From: Seiridium cupressi
Lineage: Eukaryota > Ascomycota > Sordariomycetes > Amphisphaeriales > Sporocadaceae
Length of the DNA: 64,000 nt
NCBI GenBank assembly: GCA_036674765.1
Contig: JARVKI010000022.1
Location: 424,696 to 488,695, forward strand
Direction of reading: 5' to 3'
In this document: positions 36,701 through 46,628 of the stretch, one piece after another
How the letters are laid out: each line of letters opens with the position of its first letter
How positions within the stretch are numbered: position 1 is the first letter of the stretch
The notes under the pieces: generated by a model
Seen by the model: the letters and a program-made list of their open reading frames with translations, nothing else
Told to the model about the DNA's origin: nothing
Databases searched by the model: none
Position numbers and translations under genes: made by a program

Positions 36701-37784
36701 GATCTAGCCATGATCGAGAAACAGCTCAAGCCATACAAGGGCCATCAAGTCTTCTTCGTCGATAGGGGTCGCACAATATACGGCAAGCAGATCGTGTCGT
36801 CGTTGCGTGACCTCGGACTGGTACCAGTCGTGGCCACCCAGGAAACGTATCCTGGGCTTGGATCTGATGAGCCACCATTTGATGTCATCATTGTCGACTC
36901 CATCGAGACTGCTCGTAAACTAAGAGCTATCGACCAGTTCAAATACTTGCCAATCGTGTTACTGGCTCCGCCAACTCATATTAGCTTGAAGTCATGCTTG
37001 GATCTCGGCATCACCTCATACCTGACCACACCCTGCGCGCCGATCGATCTAGGAAATGGAATGGTGCCAGCACTGGAGAATCGTGCGACGCCATCCCTGG
37101 CTGACAACACCAAATCCTTTGAGATTCTGCTTGCTGAAGATAATCGTGTCAACCAGAGATTGGCGGTCAAGATCCTTGAGAAGTACCACCACGTTGTTAC
37201 TGTGGTAAGCAACGGGTTGGAGGCTGTGGAAGCCATCCAGAAGAAGAAGTTTGACGTCATTCTCATGGACGTGCAAATGCCGATAATGGTACGTTCCCCT
37301 TATCCCATTCGTGACAATTAGGGGCCACAATGCTAACGGTCAACAGGGTGGTTTTGAAGCAACCAGTAAGATACGTGAGTACGAGCGCAGCTTAGGGACT
37401 CACAGGACACCTATTATCGCCTTGACTGCGCATGCCATGATGGGTGACCGGGAAAGGTGTATCCAAGCGCAAATGGACGAGTACCTGTCAAAGCCCTTGC
37501 AGCAGAACCATCTCATTCAGACCATTCTCAAGTGTGCTACACTTGGCGGGGCCTTGCTCGAGAAGAACAGGGAAAGAGAGGTCAATCGCCAGAAAGAGCA
37601 GGAGGGTGCAGACAAACAAAGCAGGGCAAGTCCGCGCCCCAGCCTCGAGACCCGGGCTTTGACGTCGACCTCACGCCTGACAGGAAATTTGCACAGTCCA
37701 GCTCTGATCAAGGCGGATCAGGATGATCCCATGAAAGCGGCACGTAGAAGTCTTTCCGAAATTGTTAAAAAGCCCTCGGACTAA
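33717..37784 (+). CDS. nik1: Group III hybrid histidine kinase NIK1/OS-1 (osmosensor, fludioxonil target)
   Basis: Four exons, 33717-34566, 34619-35745, 35801-37288 and 37347-37784, give 1300 residues. It is a cytosolic sensor that signals through a phosphotransfer protein and response regulators to the Hog1-type MAP kinase; loss of function gives osmotic sensitivity and resistance to phenylpyrroles and dicarboximides. After a coiled coil (about residues 140-205) come five full HAMP-type repeats of about 92 residues, each with GDL near the start and GGQA near its middle, and a sixth partial one. The HisKA box is [11 protein letters not shown] (His near 733). ATPase boxes are [16 protein letters not shown] and [10 protein letters not shown]. 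The receiver domain has LLAEDN and the acceptor Asp in ILMDVQMP (about 1149), split from GGFEAT by the last intron. [20 protein letters not shown] at the start fits the family. The first intron (34567-34618) starts with GC. Confidence 0.96.
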
Positions 37785-39301
37785 CGACTCTCTGTCCCCC
37801 ATATAGACCCTGATGAGAGCTCTGAGCAGCTGATCACCCCGATGCACAGCCAGTGGTAAAAACTGCCTGTCGGTCAGAGATGGGAACTTCTCGGATTCAG
37901 TTGCCGCGGTATTCGCCGATACAGCTTATCTCCAGCATTACGCGATACGATACCCCGGCGTTGCCGTGAATCACCTCTGTTATGTTATCTACCTGCTCTG
38001 TGGCATCTTGCGGACCTGTCACAACCCAACCATAGAGAGTGCCTGGTGTCGAAAAGATGGACAGGATTTGATGGTTATATGAGCAATCATTGCTGCATGA
38101 GAATGAAGGGAATATGTGGTTGGTAAGGGACCACTGGTTTATACATACTAGGCGTTGCTTCGACTTTCGGCGTTGGTTTGGCTCGAAACATTTCATCAAG
38201 GTTCCCATCCTGTTATACCAAGACGCCATTGATTGAATGGGCGCTGCGGTTTCCTCAACAATTTTGTCCATGGCATTCCTTGTCTCCTGGGTATTAGCCC
38301 TACACTGAGATTTTTATTGCCAAGGACGCAAACGGTGTTCCAACTGGAGAGGTCATGCCGGGGACAGAGGTCGTGCATGTATTAAGCTGTACCTAGGTAC
38401 GCTTGGCTTATTGTGATTACAAAGACGAGGTGTTTCTCATAAAGATCAGCTCGCAAGTAACGAAGATTGATAATTTCGAATGTCCCATGTCATTGTATTT
38501 CTATTTATTGAGCTTCTCAAGTCTCGGAGGTACGCGTCAATGTCGGCTTTTTTCCAAAGATAAACCAAATGTGTTTAGTGTTACACTCTGAGGGACTGTT
38601 TTGAGTCAAGTTGTCCTTTTCGAAGCATGGAGTCATGCAGTGTACGAAGAAGTCTTTCGACTTTCCTCTTCTTTGATCGATTTCTCTCTCTCTCTCTCTT
38701 TTTATGCTATTGCTTCTGGGCCCAAAGTACCTGCAAATTGAATTCTGCTCGTCCAAACTTGAGCCAAAGTCAGCACTTGCGATTCAAAACAACTCCAAAC
38801 GTTCCAGCTTTTGGGGAAGCGTGTTATTTGGACATATCACAATACATTCGAGAAACGTGTTCTTTCTGCCTTTGTCAAATCAAGCTGGCAGCGAGACTTC
38901 AAGCCGAGAATCTAAATTATTGTTGCCGACTTCCATAATCTGATGATGACCTCTTCCGGGTCGAAAGACTATTCCACATTGATATAGTATAGAGTATCAC
39001 TAAATATGGTCTCAAGATGAACCGTATTCGATGTGTTCACTTTCGGTATAGCCGAGCATTTGGTTGCTGTGGAGCGGACATTGGAAATATTGAGTTTGGG
39101 ACGTACGATGTAACTCATCGCCATGAGCATGGGTGCAAGAAACAGGATAATCGTAGTGTGGTGACATACTGCTAAGTCTCTCTGTCCATTGTGGCTGGGT
39201 GATTTTGTTTTCCCATTCATTCTGTATGTACAGTGCCGACGAGAGCCAAATTACGTGTAACCCAGTATCTTGCGGCATCAACATACATCTCGATGAGCAG
39301 C
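37785..39301. other. Spacer between NIK1 and the small coiled-coil gene
   Basis: No firmly supported gene. A 124-codon minus-strand frame (37897-38271, start MDKIVEETAAPIQSMASWYN) reads like protein but matches nothing I know and has no clear splice partners. A (TC)8 tract lies at 38683-38699 and the palindrome TACCTAGGTA at 38390-38399. Confidence 0.4.
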
Positions 39302-40230
39302 TCAGACATGCTTACTAGTCTTCTCAACCGTCTCAGCATTTCCATCACCGCCATCCTCCTGTTCTGGAGGTGCAGCCGCTTCAAATTGTGCCAGAAGAGC
39401 ATCCAATTTGTCTTCGAGTTTGGTCAAGTTTGACTCCATGGCGGCAGCCTGTTGCTCGCCCCTAAGAACGTATCAGTCGGGTGGTCCATGTTTACGGTAT
39501 AGCACGACACGAAAGCGGCAGACGGCCAGAGAAGTGATATCGGATTATAAGAATATATTCTCGGCACGGGGGAGTAGACCGTCGCACTGGCCTTGTGTAG
39601 GGATTTCACGTTTTTAGATGCACCGTCACAGCCAAAGCATCGATCCCATAGCGTGTACCCGCAGGAGGGGCTACCCAGCAAAACAAAACGATCCCGGAAT
39701 GTTTGACGCGGCTATGCAGGTCTGCAACACGGTTTGGGCTGCGGTGGTTGCGGTGGCGGCAGCCAGGTCTAGAACTTGCAGGCGGAGAACCAGGGGTTTT
39801 GAGTCAGGGGATGGGGTTTCGGGGTGGCATTCTGCAGAATGGCATGCCCAGGACGGGAATGGGACGAATGGCCACTTGGTCAGTCGGCGCCAAAGATTTG
39901 GACCGCCTGGGCCAGATTGCGGTGCATCGAAACATGGGGTTTTCACTGAACCCAGTACGGGATAGAGCTATCGGTTGGGGGCAAAGTCAAAGGTTGGTTC
40001 TTCTCACCTGGCGAGTTCTCGGAAGGCCTAGAGCGGTCCATGTCAGCGCCGCATCTGTGGGGAGATCATGCAGGCTCAGGTACCACCGGGGGCAGATGGC
40101 AAATGTGCGACTTGGTGGATAGGGCAGAGACCGTCCCAGAACTCACCTGGGCCAGTTCAGCTTCTGACGAGGGCCCGGCCGACGTTGTAGGGCCAGTCGG
40201 GCGATCGCTGGGCTTGTCGTCCTGAGACAT
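39302..40230 (-). CDS. Small conserved-looking coiled-coil protein, built with a 20-base micro-exon
   Basis: I do not know a named function. Three exons: 40147-40230 (84 bases), 40008-40027 (20 bases) and 39302-39461 (160 bases). They join without frame conflict into 87 residues. Exon 1 encodes MSQDDKPSDRPTGPTTSAGP and ends ELAQ; the micro-exon adds AFRELA and part of Arg; exon 3 begins GEQQAAAMESNLTKLEDKLD and ends SKHV. The joined stretch from ELAQ to LLAQFE is one continuous amphipathic helix with heptad-like Leu and Ala spacing, which strongly supports the join. Splice sites are GTGAGT/CTAG and GTGAGA/TTAG. The N-terminus is disordered, the tail acidic. Intron 2 is 546 bases, long for this genome. 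The protein probably acts through oligomerisation or as an adaptor, but this is inference. Confidence 0.7.
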
Positions 40231-43172
40231 GTTGGCAGGTAACGGCGAAGGAGGCGGGGGTTTAGAGGCGATCGAGATGAGCGGAGGGCGAGAGACGGCT
40301 ATGACAATCTCTTATTAGTTGGACTCGCCTGGCTGAGGAATCGAGATCGGCGAGCAGAATATCGTACGTTGAAGAAAAACCGGAAGCGGCAACTTTATTA
40401 GAGGTGTCGGACGTGACGAAAGCTTGGCTACCATTGCATTGCTGCGGCCCTTTGGACTGTCATGGCCGATAAGATACCGTAGCCCCGCACGTGAGATTGC
40501 GAGCTGCTCACCCAGCCGCCATGGCAATTCAGCCATGCTATCGGCTATGTAGGCCTGGACATGGGAATTCTGATGACTGGAATCTGCATGCCCCATGCCC
40601 AACGAAACACAGCACACTGCAGATGAAGGCGAGGCGAGACAGGGTTGTCCGCCAGCTGGGTGCCCGCCCGGGGTCTGGAACTCACTGCATCAGGCCGACC
40701 ATTGATTGGGATCCGTCTCCACGCGACGCCCCCATGCTTTTCGATTGCAGAAGGCGACTCGGGGGGCTTTGGGGCCTCAATTCTCACGCGCCGTTGTTCT
40801 CGCCCGCTGCCCAGCAGCTACCTGCTACATAGTCATGGTAATTTCTGACTGCACTCACGCCATGTTCAATGAGGACGCCGAAGGACCGTAGTGTGAAAGT
40901 CTGAGCCAATGGGATCTGCTCATCGGCCGAAACGGAGCCGCGCAGGCCACCGACCACTGGATCCAATCATAGCCCGCAACGACAACGACAACGTCTAAAC
41001 GCAAGCATGTACCCTCATCTCCCCATCGCGATGGGGAGCCGCCACGAGTCGTGCAGCGGGAGGAATATGCAGCTACCGATAGGCCTCGATAAGTTTTAGA
41101 ATGCGAACTGTCACGCTGCGGCATGCAAGTGTCGGTGCTATACCCCTAACGGAGAGGCTGTATACATCCGCCGTGGGGAATCTCGATGCACCGATGCATC
41201 CAGCTTCACGCTCGGCTTCTTCCTTCAGGCTTAGCCGGCATGCTTGGTCCATGACGGTTTCGCTGTCAGCCGTCCACTGAATTCCTGCCCTCGCCCTCAC
41301 GTCTTTAGGTGGGGACGGGCCTCCAGCCCCGAGCGAGGGCTCGATCCTCACACATTGGTCGATCCATGACATGCGGCGACGTCTCTGCTGTGGTTGCATC
41401 CTTGACATGTGTCCGTCGCCGCTCACCAATAAACCGCTCCCCGGCTACAGCCATGCACAAACCCTTGCTGCGTACGGGTCCATCCAGCATGGAAAACATC
41501 CAACCTAGAACGCGCCCGCAGCAGCTTCATCAGGGCCAAACGGGCACTTGCCCTGCTTGCCCAGTCCGTGGGCTCCGTTTATTGCGCGAGTTGAAGTCGT
41601 TTTTACGGACCTGCTCTGGTAAACCGTCGAGGAAGGGCTCCAGTCAAATGGCACTTGGGATCCAGCAAGCGCTAGCAAACCCTCTCTCTCTCTCTCTCTC
41701 TCTCTGCCTCCCAGGCGTTGCGGAATCGCGATGCAAAATCGGCCACAATACGGAAGGCAGGCCGTCGACGCTCCTGATTCGCCGCCTAGCTCACCCAGAT
41801 CTCGATCCCACTCTGCATTATTGCATTTTTATGGTTTTCCCTACGCCCACGCGGTTGGACAGGGTCTCACAATTGTTCCTCATGCCTGATAGCATCATAC
41901 CTCTCTCCAGCGGCCCGTCTGTAACGTAATTGCACGCTTTCGACCACGGGGGGCCTCTTGTTGATCCTCTCACCTCACGCCAGCTCTGCGGCAACGTCAG
42001 TGCTAGTGCGGCGGTGGAGTGCTCAGGAAATACGGAGCACCTGAATGATTCTGCGCTGCGTCCAGCGTACATGCATTGGATCGTCCCTTTGGATAACGAG
42101 GCTGACCTCATAATCCTGTGGCCTGATGGAGCGGCGATTCACCATCTATCTCTAATTAGCTGACGATCCAGTTGCTCGAGCCTCTTTGGCACAGGCTTCA
42201 GGGGGACGTTCGCCTCAATGCCTGATAACACACAGATGCTGGCCCTTTTTTCCCTCTCCGTTGTTGTCGACGGCCTTGATTCCGGCCGTCACTGGTCTCC
42301 GGCTCTGACTTTGCCATGCGCCTCATCCCTGGCGGTACCTCTTCACTCGTACCTGGAACCCATTCCACTTCTCGCCTAAGCCGTCCTATAGACCCGCTAG
42401 TTATTCCTGTAAGTGGAAAAGGTCTGATTCTCTTAAGCCAAATCTACCGTCTCCCGTTGTGCCTACAATGCTAGCTTCACGGCCCCCCGTAATTTTACAG
42501 TCCGTTTCCTTTCCAGACCCCGTTTGCATCACGATCTCCAACCTGGCGCTGAATTGATCTGGATCTTAGAATCCGCCATGGATCGTATCAGCGTCCATAT
42601 ACCTAGGTCTCAAATGATGCTAATTCTTCCAGTTTCCCATACACATTGCCATTGACCATCCACAAACCATATACTTTCCCATTCAGCTTGCCCAACACCA
42701 CGACGGCCAATGTGTATACTACGCTGCTGGAACAACTCCCACACCCCGACGTCGCACCTACAGTAAACACAATACCGTCCTCAGTCCCCGACTTCCTCGA
42801 CCTTGTCTGCTGCACGCACCCGGGCGCAGAAACATCCCTAGTTGTAATAGCCCAAAGTGGTTTTGAAACTCAACCGCGAAGACCCGTGCTCGAAGAAGAC
42901 TGTGCGCGGTACGACGAATGAGCATAGTAGGGCGTACCTGCGTCTCAGAATACAGAGGGACAGCGGTGGAATTTCGTACTCGAGCTGGTTATTAGACTGG
43001 ACAGTAATTTGGGCCTTGTCGTGAAGAGAAGGTCGTTGTAGAGAAACGAGACAGGCTAGGACGCGAGTCCTTGGACTTTATTGGGTGGACGCGCAGCAGA
43101 GGATTCGGTCGGTGGTTCATGCACACGAGAACATAAGAACAGCACAGCGCCCGCGGCGGCCAAGCAGGCCTT
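40231..43172. other. Long gene-poor spacer
   Basis: About 2.9 kb without a gene I can support. It contains the promoter of the coiled-coil gene, a (CT)12 tract at 41682-41705 and the promoter or leader of the HMG-box gene. A plus-strand frame at 42646-42921 (91 codons, VPDFLDLVCCTHPGAE) reads somewhat like protein, but I found no start or splice context that makes it convincing. Confidence 0.4.
41682..41705. repeat. (CT)n microsatellite, about 12 units
   Basis: An uninterrupted run of CT dinucleotides in an intergenic region. A shorter (TC)8 run lies at 38683-38699. Likely polymorphic between strains. Confidence 0.85.
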
Positions 43173-45194
43173 ATGAATCAACTCGAACACATCTTCGAAG
43201 AGCTGGGCATCTCTCAATACCTGGGAGCCTTTGTGGACCAGGGCTTCGACTCTTGGGAAACAATTCTAGACATTACCGAGTCTGACCTGTAGGTCATCAC
43301 ACGATATGGGACGCTGGCGAAGGAACGAATGCTAACAAATCCTGCAGAGATGCACTCGGGGTGAAACTTGGACATCGTAGGGTATGTTGTCGTCCCGTGT
43401 TCCTGCCTTGGCCGATCGTGCAGCACCCACTGACACCTCTCAAGAAACTCCAACGCCGCATTGCAAATTATCGCGGTCTTGCACCTGCTGCGTCCCTCAT
43501 TTCGCCAACACGAACGAGCATCGAGGAGGCACCCACGCACGTTGCCAAGCCTCAACACCATGAAGTCAAGGATGGCGCGGCAACAACGAAACGGAAATAC
43601 AGAAGACACCCAAAGGTCAGTCGTCCATCATTTGCCATCGCCTTCATGAGCCGGATGTCTGCATTCTGATGATGAGATAACTAACGCGTCCCTGTGTAGC
43701 CCGACGAAAATGCCCCCGAGAGACCGCCGTCTGCATATGTCCTGTTCTCGAATAGTAAGTCTATCAAACAATCATATGACGTCGTCCCATTCCATGCTCT
43801 CCCATACACACGGGTCCTGCCAGGGGCCTCGTGGTCAAGTACGGCGGCTAACAAGCAATATAGAAATGCGCGATGATCTAAAGGGTCAAAACCTGAGCTT
43901 CACTGAAATTGCCAAACTCGTCGGGGAGAACTGGCAGAGTCTTGATCGCTCAGAGAAAGAGCCGTATGAGACACAGGCCCAGGAACTGAAGGAGACATAC
44001 AACAGAGAGATGAATGATTACAAGAGAACGCCCGAGTACAGGAGATATTCCGAATACTTGCAGGACTTCCGCAAGAGACAAGCCCTACACGGTTAGTGCC
44101 CGGTGCAACCACAAGACAAAACCCCCAGCGATGCCGCGACTTGCAGCTTACCCGATACAGATGCGCACAAGCGGGCTAGAGTGGATGTGGATGGCAACGG
44201 TCGCCGGACTGCCCCGAGCGCGATGCTGCATGTGCCCAACACCACGACGAGCAATGCCGGCAGTGGTTCGGAAAGCCAGCCGGGCAGTGAGCCACCGCCC
44301 ACGCGCCAGCAGAGGTTGAGTTCGATCACGTCGCAAGCCGAATCCCTGGTATCACCCGTGTTATCGTCACATGCGCTCGCACGTCATGCCGAAGACGCCA
44401 CTCAGTCACCCATGTCTATAGTGCAGGATGACAAGGTCGGTACGCGGCCACGGGGGTTTTCCAGTCCGGGCAGTAGAGATGCCCCGGACCAGACCTCGCA
44501 ACGCCACTCTGGTATGCGCGACGGTCTGCAGCCCGACATGTCGACAGGCCAGGCCTTCCCGCCATTGTCCCAGCTGGGCGACCCGCGCGGGATCATGGCT
44601 CCGATATATCATTCCCCCGAGGGTGGCACCCCGAGCATCGTTCCGGGTCGTCCCGAGGAGACCAGGTCCGGGCGCACATCCATCTCGTCGCAGTTCTGGT
44701 CTCGCCCACCGTCCTTGCTTGCCCAGCAATCTTCAACTGGCAGTGTCTCCTCGCTTAGCTCCTTCGCCCAGCCCCGGACTCCCAGCGAGTCTTCGCTTCC
44801 CATTCACGCTCTCCTCTCCTCCAAGCCCGAGGCGCCCACGACCTTGGGTGGGGCCGTCCCCTTATCCGAAACCCAGATTCCCTCCAAGCCGCTAGCCACG
44901 AGTCAACAATACTCCGGCCGCCCTCCCGGCGATCAATTGATTGATGGTCGTGCACCATTCAACAATGGTATGTCATGGATTGGTCATTCAGCGTCGTCGA
45001 GGCTAAAGCAATACCCCTTAGGCAGTTTTGCTCCCAACATGACGCCCAACGCCCAGTCGGTGGCTTCTCCCATGCCGTCTGTGGGCCAGGCAACTCCCGT
45101 GTTGCCGAGACCGGTCGGTGGTCTGGATCCCGGCCTCGATGGGATGAGCGCCCTTCTGCGCGCCAGCGATATCGTCGGGCGCCCGGAGCAGTAA
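43173..45194 (+). CDS. SAM-domain plus HMG-box DNA-binding protein
   Basis: Six exons: 43173-43288, 43348-43381, 43445-43615, 43700-43754, 43864-44091 and 44161-45194. Phases close, giving 545 residues. A SAM-like domain fills residues 3-62 (LEHIFEELGISQYLGAFVDQ; DALGVKLGHRRKLQRRI). A basic linker follows. The HMG box at about residues 108-185 starts PDENAPERPPSAYVLFSN and includes SFTEIAKLVGENWQSLDRSE, KEPYETQAQELKETYNREM and a basic YRRYSEYLQDFRKRQ. The remaining 350 residues are Ser/Pro-rich and disordered, with a short basic start (AHKRARVD). SAM-HMG proteins occur in Pezizomycotina, where HMG-box factors regulate sexual development; that role is inferred here. The HMG box is cut by the 43755-43863 intron between FSN and KMRDD. 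Confidence 0.88.
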
Positions 45195-46628
45195 AATCCT
45201 CACAAAGTCATCATATCGGCGTTTTCTTTGCTTTTGTTTCTGCATGACGAAGTCCTCGAGGCTTGACTCGTTCCTAGACGTCGTTTTTCAGGTCTTACAG
45301 AAACCTCTGCCGCCCGCATACGAAAGCAGCAATGTGTCCAATAATCACGGTTCATCGTCGAGCGTTACGGGATGCCTGCATATCATTCCTCTCATGTCAC
45401 ATAAAACGTTGTCTATACCCATCATGATGTGTCCAAATTTTCAGATTTGGGAGGGAGCGATTTCATAAGCGGAATAGGCGTTCAGGATTCGGTCTAATCT
45501 GGCTTGGCTTTTTTTTTTTTTTTTTTTCCACCTCCCTCCCTCTTCTGTCTTCTTTAATATGGTTCTTTTGCACAATCCCTTTCTATGCGAAAGGATGTGG
45601 AGTTGATGGCGTCAATAATATTTGGTCGAGAAAAGAGGCATCACGACCAAAACGAGAGACTGCTTGCTTCAAGTAAAGTCGTAAACTTCTTACCGTTTAC
45701 CATGGGCAGGACGGGTATTGCGATTGTCAGGAAAGGACGTTATAGGGCGAGTAGGTGCGGAGAAGCACTTGTGTAGAGGTAGTCCGCCAGCTTTGACTAC
45801 ACCGCTAGTAGCATATATTGATTTTGATACTGCATCATATGACCAATAGCTCGGTCTTCGTGAAGTTTCTTGCCTAGACATTTGTAGTCTTGTTTTCGAC
45901 AATCGAAGGGGTTATTGAATTCATGGCTTTGCATCAGATATGGTGGGCAGCTTACCAAACATGATGGCTAATATTCGCATATGCCGTAAAATATCGGCTC
46001 CTTTTCTCTTCCTACTTGTCTTACTTTCGTTCTCTTGCCCTGTCTCCCTGTTGCTCCCCCCGGCCAGCTTGCGCCATTGCCCCGATGCTGTGCTACACGG
46101 CTGCACCGACATAAATTTGAGGATTCTCTAATGGTGCTGTTGGTTAAAGGGGCTTTCCGCTCGCAAAATCATCTCAAATCGCCTCCCACTTCAGTCGTTG
46201 GTAAAAATAGGCATCCTTTTCAAACTACCCTCGACATGACAAGTCCATGTATTCAAAGAGTTAGATTGTGCCTACACCATACACAGCGCAAATACACACA
46301 CCATTACTTGATGGGTGTCTACTATTTTTGACCCAAATACAAGGGTATTCATAGCATGAAGCACAATCATGTCGTTCAGTCGAAGCCAAGTTGTAAGCTG
46401 GATGGCAAGATTTAGATAGGCAATTCCAACCCCCACTAGGGGAAAAAGCCAACAAAAGATATATGCCATAATGATCCTCGTCCAACGCCTCAGCCGGATT
46501 GCCACTGATCATAAGCCAATGTTGCCGGCTGCGTCTCAAGGGATGCCCTGCGGATTGTTCATTACTCGTCATACCATACCTTGCGCATCACCGGCCCTCC
46601 GGCTCTTCCTGGGCCCCAGATAACAGAC
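45195..46628. other. Spacer between the HMG-box and CAP-H genes
   Basis: No supported gene; the flanking genes converge here. A run of 19 T at 45509-45527 lies about 315 bases after the HMG-box gene stop. Short frames on both strands have no motifs. Confidence 0.45.
45509..45527. repeat. Poly-T run of 19 bases
   Basis: Homopolymer downstream of the SAM-HMG gene. Length is likely uncertain in sequencing. It has no obvious function beyond a possible nucleosome-poor tract. Confidence 0.8.

Noticed and set aside
37897..38271. 124-codon minus-strand frame after NIK1
   Set aside because: Reads like protein but matches nothing I know and has no convincing exons around it; kept only as a note in the spacer entry.
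42646..42921. 91-codon plus-strand frame before the HMG-box gene
   Set aside because: Some protein-like character, but the opposite strand is equally open and no start or splice join is convincing.
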